Origin: JABDMH01 sp965223025
GTDB lineage: Bacteria; Bacteroidota; Bacteroidia; Chitinophagales; Saprospiraceae
Assembly (NCBI GenBank): GCA_965223025.1
Contig: CBDCVP010000022.1
Span: 1,116,001 to 1,180,000 of the forward strand
Direction: 5' to 3'
DNA: 64,000 bases
The translations under genes and the position numbers were made by a program. Positions 61,350-64,000 of this stretch are shown here, in pieces. A model generated the notes under the pieces. The model saw nothing but the letters and a program-made list of their open reading frames with translations, was not told the DNA's origin and did no database searches. Positions within the stretch are counted from its first letter, which is position 1; the number at the start of each line of letters is the position of its first letter.

Positions 61350-62926
61350 GGACTCAGCACGACCAAGGGATTGCTGACGCAAAACGATCCACTATCCCCA
61401 GCGGTGTATCTTCCCCTTTTACCTGCAGTCCACAACGGGCTTACTGATCCCACAGCATTGCCGAACCCTCTATATCCCAAAAACCAGTCACGGGCTCAGC
61501 AATCCCTATAGTAATATCTGACGCAGCACAATCCACTATCTCCAGCGGTGTATCTTCCCCTTTTACTTGCAGTCCACGACGGGCTTACTGATCCCACAGC
61601 TCAATGCCGAGCCCTCTCTATATCCCAAACACCAGCAAGGGGCTCAGCAATCCCTATTGCAAAATCTGACGCAAAACGATCCACAATCCCCAGCGGTGTA
61701 TCTTCCCCTTTTACTTGCAGTCCACGACGGGCTTACTGATCCCACAGCTCAATGCCGAGCCCTCTCTATATCCCAAAAACAACAAAGGGCTCAGCAATCC
61801 CTATAGCAATATCTGACGCAAAACGATCCACTATCCCAGCGGTCTATCTTCCCCTTTTACTTGCTATCCACGACGGGCTTACTGATCCCACAGCATTGCC
61901 GAGCCCTTTTTATCGAGCCCAAAAACCAGTCAGGGGCTCAACAATCCCTATAGCAAAATCTGACGCAGCACGATCCACTATCTCCAGCGGTGTATCTTCC
62001 CCTTTTACCTACTATCCACGACGGGCTTACTGATCCCACAGCTCATTGCTGAGCCCTTTTGTATCGAGCCCAAAAACCAGTCAGGGGCTCAACAATCCCT
62101 ATAGCAAAATCTGACGCAGCACGATCCACTATCTCCAGCGGTGTATCTTCCCCTTTTACCTACTATCCACGACGGGCTTACTGATCCCACAGCTCATTGC
62201 TGAGCCCTTTTGTATCGAGCCCAAAAACCAGTCAGGGGCTCAGCAATCCCTATAGCAATATCTGACGCAAAACGATCCACTATCTCCAGCGGTATATCTT
62301 CCCCTTTTACCTGCTATCCACGACGGGCTTACTGATCGTACAGCACTGCTGAGCCCTCTCTATATCCCAAAAACCAGGCAGGGGCTCAGCAATCCCTATT
62401 GTAATATCTGACGCAGCACAATCCACTATCTCCAACGGTGTATCTTCCCCTTTTACCTGTTATCCACAACGGGCTTACTGATCCCACAGCACTGCCGAGC
62501 CCTTTTTTATCGAACCCAAACACCAGTCAGGGGGCTCAGCAATCCCTATTGTAATATCTGACGCAAAACGATCCACTATCTCCAACGGTGTATCTTCCCC
62601 TTTTACCTGTTATCCACAACGGGCTTACTGATCCCACAGCACTGCCGAGCCTTTTGTATCAAACCCAAAACCAGTCAAGGGGCTCAGCAATCCCTATAGC
62701 AATATCTGACGCAAAACGATCCAATATCTCCAGCGGTATATCTTCCCCTTTTACCTGCAGTCCACGACGGGCTTACTGATCCCACAGCACTGCCGAGCCC
62801 TCTATCCCAAAAACTAGTCACGGGCTCAGCAATCCCTATAGCAATATCTGACGCAGCACGATCCACTATCCCCAGCGGTGTATCTTCCCCTTTTACCTGC
62901 AGTCCACGACGGGCTTACTGATCCCA
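61350..62926. repeat. Tandem array, eleven units of about 147 bp
   Basis: The landmark TATCTTCCCC occurs at 61407, 61551, 61699, 61845, 61993, 62144, 62295, 62441, 62591, 62739 and 62881, giving spacings of 142-151 bases (mean 147.4). Each unit contains GGGGCTCAGCAATCCCTAT, CTGACGCA, GCGGTGTATCTTCCCC, and ACGGGCTTACTGATCCCACA, then a variable stretch near GAGCCC. Units differ by substitutions and small indels. The CCGAGCCC and GGGCTCAGC parts can pair as a stem. No coding signal is seen: frames do not stay open in step with the period and have no codon bias. Confidence 0.9.
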
Positions 62927-63019
62927 GGTTGACGCAGCATAGAATCCCCCTTGGTCTACGTTATCGCAGATCGCATGATGAATTATCTGATTTTTTCGCC
63001 GATAACCTATGAGAAACCC

Positions 63020-63027
63020 TAATTTTG
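63020..63027 (+). promoter_or_regulatory. Candidate -7 element for asnS
   Basis: TAATTTTG is a match to TAnnTTTG, 27 bases before the ATG at 63055. This would give a short leader. No -33 TTG is clear. Confidence 0.45.
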
Positions 63028-63054
63028 GCGATCAAATTAATTCAGGGCAGGATC

Positions 63055-64000
63055 ATGAAAGCTAGTAGGATATCAGTTTTGCTGAAGGAGCAACCAATCG
63101 GGGCTAATATCATTGTTCAAGGATGGGTGCGGACTTTTCGCAATAATCAGTTCATAGCACTCAGTGATGGCTCAACGGTAAATACGCTGCAGGTGGTGGT
63201 CGACTTTGAAAAAACGGATCCGGACATCATCAAGAAGATATCCACCGGTGCTGCTGTAGAAGCGGAGGGTACGGTGGTTGAATCGCAAGGGCGCGGGCAG
63301 TCTATCGAACTCAAGGCTGATCGCATCCAAATCCATGGTGAGGCAGATCCGGAAAAGTATCCGCTGCAACCCAAGCGACACAGCATGGAGTTTCTACGAG
63401 AAATAGCTCACCTCCGCTTCCGGACCAACACTTTTGGTGCCGTATTCAGGGTACGACATGCTTTGGCTTTTGCCATCCACAAATATTTTAACGATCATGG
63501 ATTTTACTATTTGCACACACCGATTGTAACTGCTTCTGATGCCGAAGGTGCCGGAGAGATGTTTCGCGTGACAACCTTAGATCTGCAGCGGCTACCCACC
63601 TCCGAAGATGGATTGATTGATTACAAGCAGGATTTCTTTGAGCGGGAGACCCACTTGACGGTCTCTGGCCAACTGGAGGCTGAACTTGGAGCCCTGGCCC
63701 TAAGTAAGGTGTATACCTTTGGACCGACTTTCCGAGCCGAAAACTCTAACACCTCCCGCCACCTGGCTGAGTTTTGGATGATCGAGCCTGAGGTCGCCTT
63801 CTGTGATCTCCATGACAATATGGATCTGGCAGAATCGATGCTTAAGTACATCACTAAGTACGTCATGGATGAATGTGCCGATGACCTCGCTTTCTTAAAC
63901 GATCGCTACGTCAGGGAAGAATCTAGTAAACCCAAACATCTGCGATCGGAAATGAACCTTCTGGAGAAGCTGGCCTTCGTGGTGGAGCACGACTTCGAGC
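63055..64000 (+). CDS. asnS: Asparaginyl-tRNA synthetase, N-terminal part
   Basis: 315 codons are visible and the gene runs off the window. The start at 63055 gives MKASRISVLLKEQPIGANII, then an OB-fold anticodon-binding domain ('IIVQGWVRTFRNNQFIALSDGS', about 18-110). The class II catalytic domain follows: motif 1 region 'HALAFAIHKYFNDHGFYYLHTPIVTASDAEGAGEMF' and motif 2 'YTFGPTFRAENSNTSRHLAEFWMIEPE'. The ligand-binding 'EGAGEMF' and 'SRHLAEFWM' segments are typical of AsnRS rather than AspRS. It is an essential cytoplasmic enzyme. It follows the tandem array directly, with about 130 bases between. Confidence 0.96.
   Translation, partial: MKASRISVLLKEQPIGANIIVQGWVRTFRNNQFIALSDGSTVNTLQVVVDFEKTDPDIIKKISTGAAVEAEGTVVESQGRGQSIELKADRIQIHGEADPEKYPLQPKRHSMEFLREIAHLRFRTNTFGAVFRVRHALAFAIHKYFNDHGFYYLHTPIVTASDAEGAGEMFRVTTLDLQRLPTSEDGLIDYKQDFFERETHLTVSGQLEAELGALALSKVYTFGPTFRAENSNTSRHLAEFWMIEPEVAFCDLHDNMDLAESMLKYITKYVMDECADDLAFLNDRYVREESSKPKHLRSEMNLLEKLAFVVEHDFE

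Noticed and set aside
61548..62779. Short open frames inside the tandem array
   Set aside because: They follow the repeated units, shift frame when the unit length changes and have no family resemblance.
61350..62926. CRISPR-like array
   Set aside because: The repeated unit is about 147 bases throughout, with no 25-40-base repeats separated by unique spacers and no cas gene nearby.

Overview
The window is a continuous piece of a Bacteroidota chromosome. I infer a Saprospiria/Lewinella-like or related marine or soil lineage. The markers are a complete Bacteroides-aerotolerance (Bat) operon, a DUF4271 gene next to hemD, a Bacteroidota-style caa3-type oxidase cluster with a stand-alone subunit IV, SiaB/SiaC genes, many lipoproteins, TAnnTTTG-type promoter candidates, and DUF1080, sulfatase and fucosidase catabolic genes. 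No rRNA, tRNA or CRISPR array was seen.

Layout. 1-9.4 kb: the C-terminus of an M24 aminopeptidase, a double-DUF1080 lipoprotein, a large lipoprotein, a NUDIX-hemD-DUF4271 operon, a DUF1573 protein, then a histidine kinase/response regulator pair that runs into two tiny overlapping lipoprotein genes. 9.5-18.6 kb: a VOC protein, a hypothetical protein, and the Bat operon (MoxR, DUF58, a membrane protein, two VWA proteins, a TPR protein with a polyglutamine tract, a short BatD paralogue, BatD). 18.7-25.2 kb: a Tat-exported enolase-superfamily enzyme, then on the minus strand the cytochrome c oxidase operon, followed immediately by an intact-looking subclass B1 metallo-beta-lactamase. 25.9-39.4 kb: a catabolic region with a sulfatase, a class III nucleotide cyclase, a second Tat-type dehydratase, a ceramidase-like protein, a GH43-like/GH29 fusion and a GH63-like enzyme, with a 1,265-bp ISKra4-type element between the sulfatase and the cyclase. 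39.4-53.5 kb: an M90 peptidase with a SEC-C tail, a GtrII protein, an S74 tail-fibre-like adhesin with a frameshifted C-terminus, a penicillin acylase, a DUF1080 lipoprotein gene split by an ISL3-type element, an amidohydrolase, OsmC and an AraC regulator. 54.1-58.9 kb: a four-gene plus-strand unit made of a beta-solenoid potassium channel, a YfiR-coiled-coil-SpoIIE phosphatase, a SiaB-type kinase and a SiaC-type phosphoprotein. 59-64 kb: a decayed MBL gene, an NmrA reductase divergent from a LuxR-type regulator across a perfect dyad, a tandem array of eleven units of about 147 bp, and the start of asnS.

The strongest candidate for an undescribed system is the 54.1-58.9 kb unit. A periplasmic YfiR-like sensor appears fused to a PP2C-type phosphatase that would act on a SiaC-like switch protein opposed by a SiaB-like kinase. 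No GGDEF cyclase (the known Sia output) is present in the window; a channel with about twenty 12-residue solenoid repeats precedes the unit instead.

Mobile DNA is the second theme. The ISL3-type element has the same terminal inverted-repeat signature as a 68-bp solo element, a 720-bp non-autonomous element (both with near-perfect 8-bp target duplications) and an orphan end next to the broken MBL gene. I read these as a previously unlabelled MITE-like family mobilised by ISL3-type transposase.
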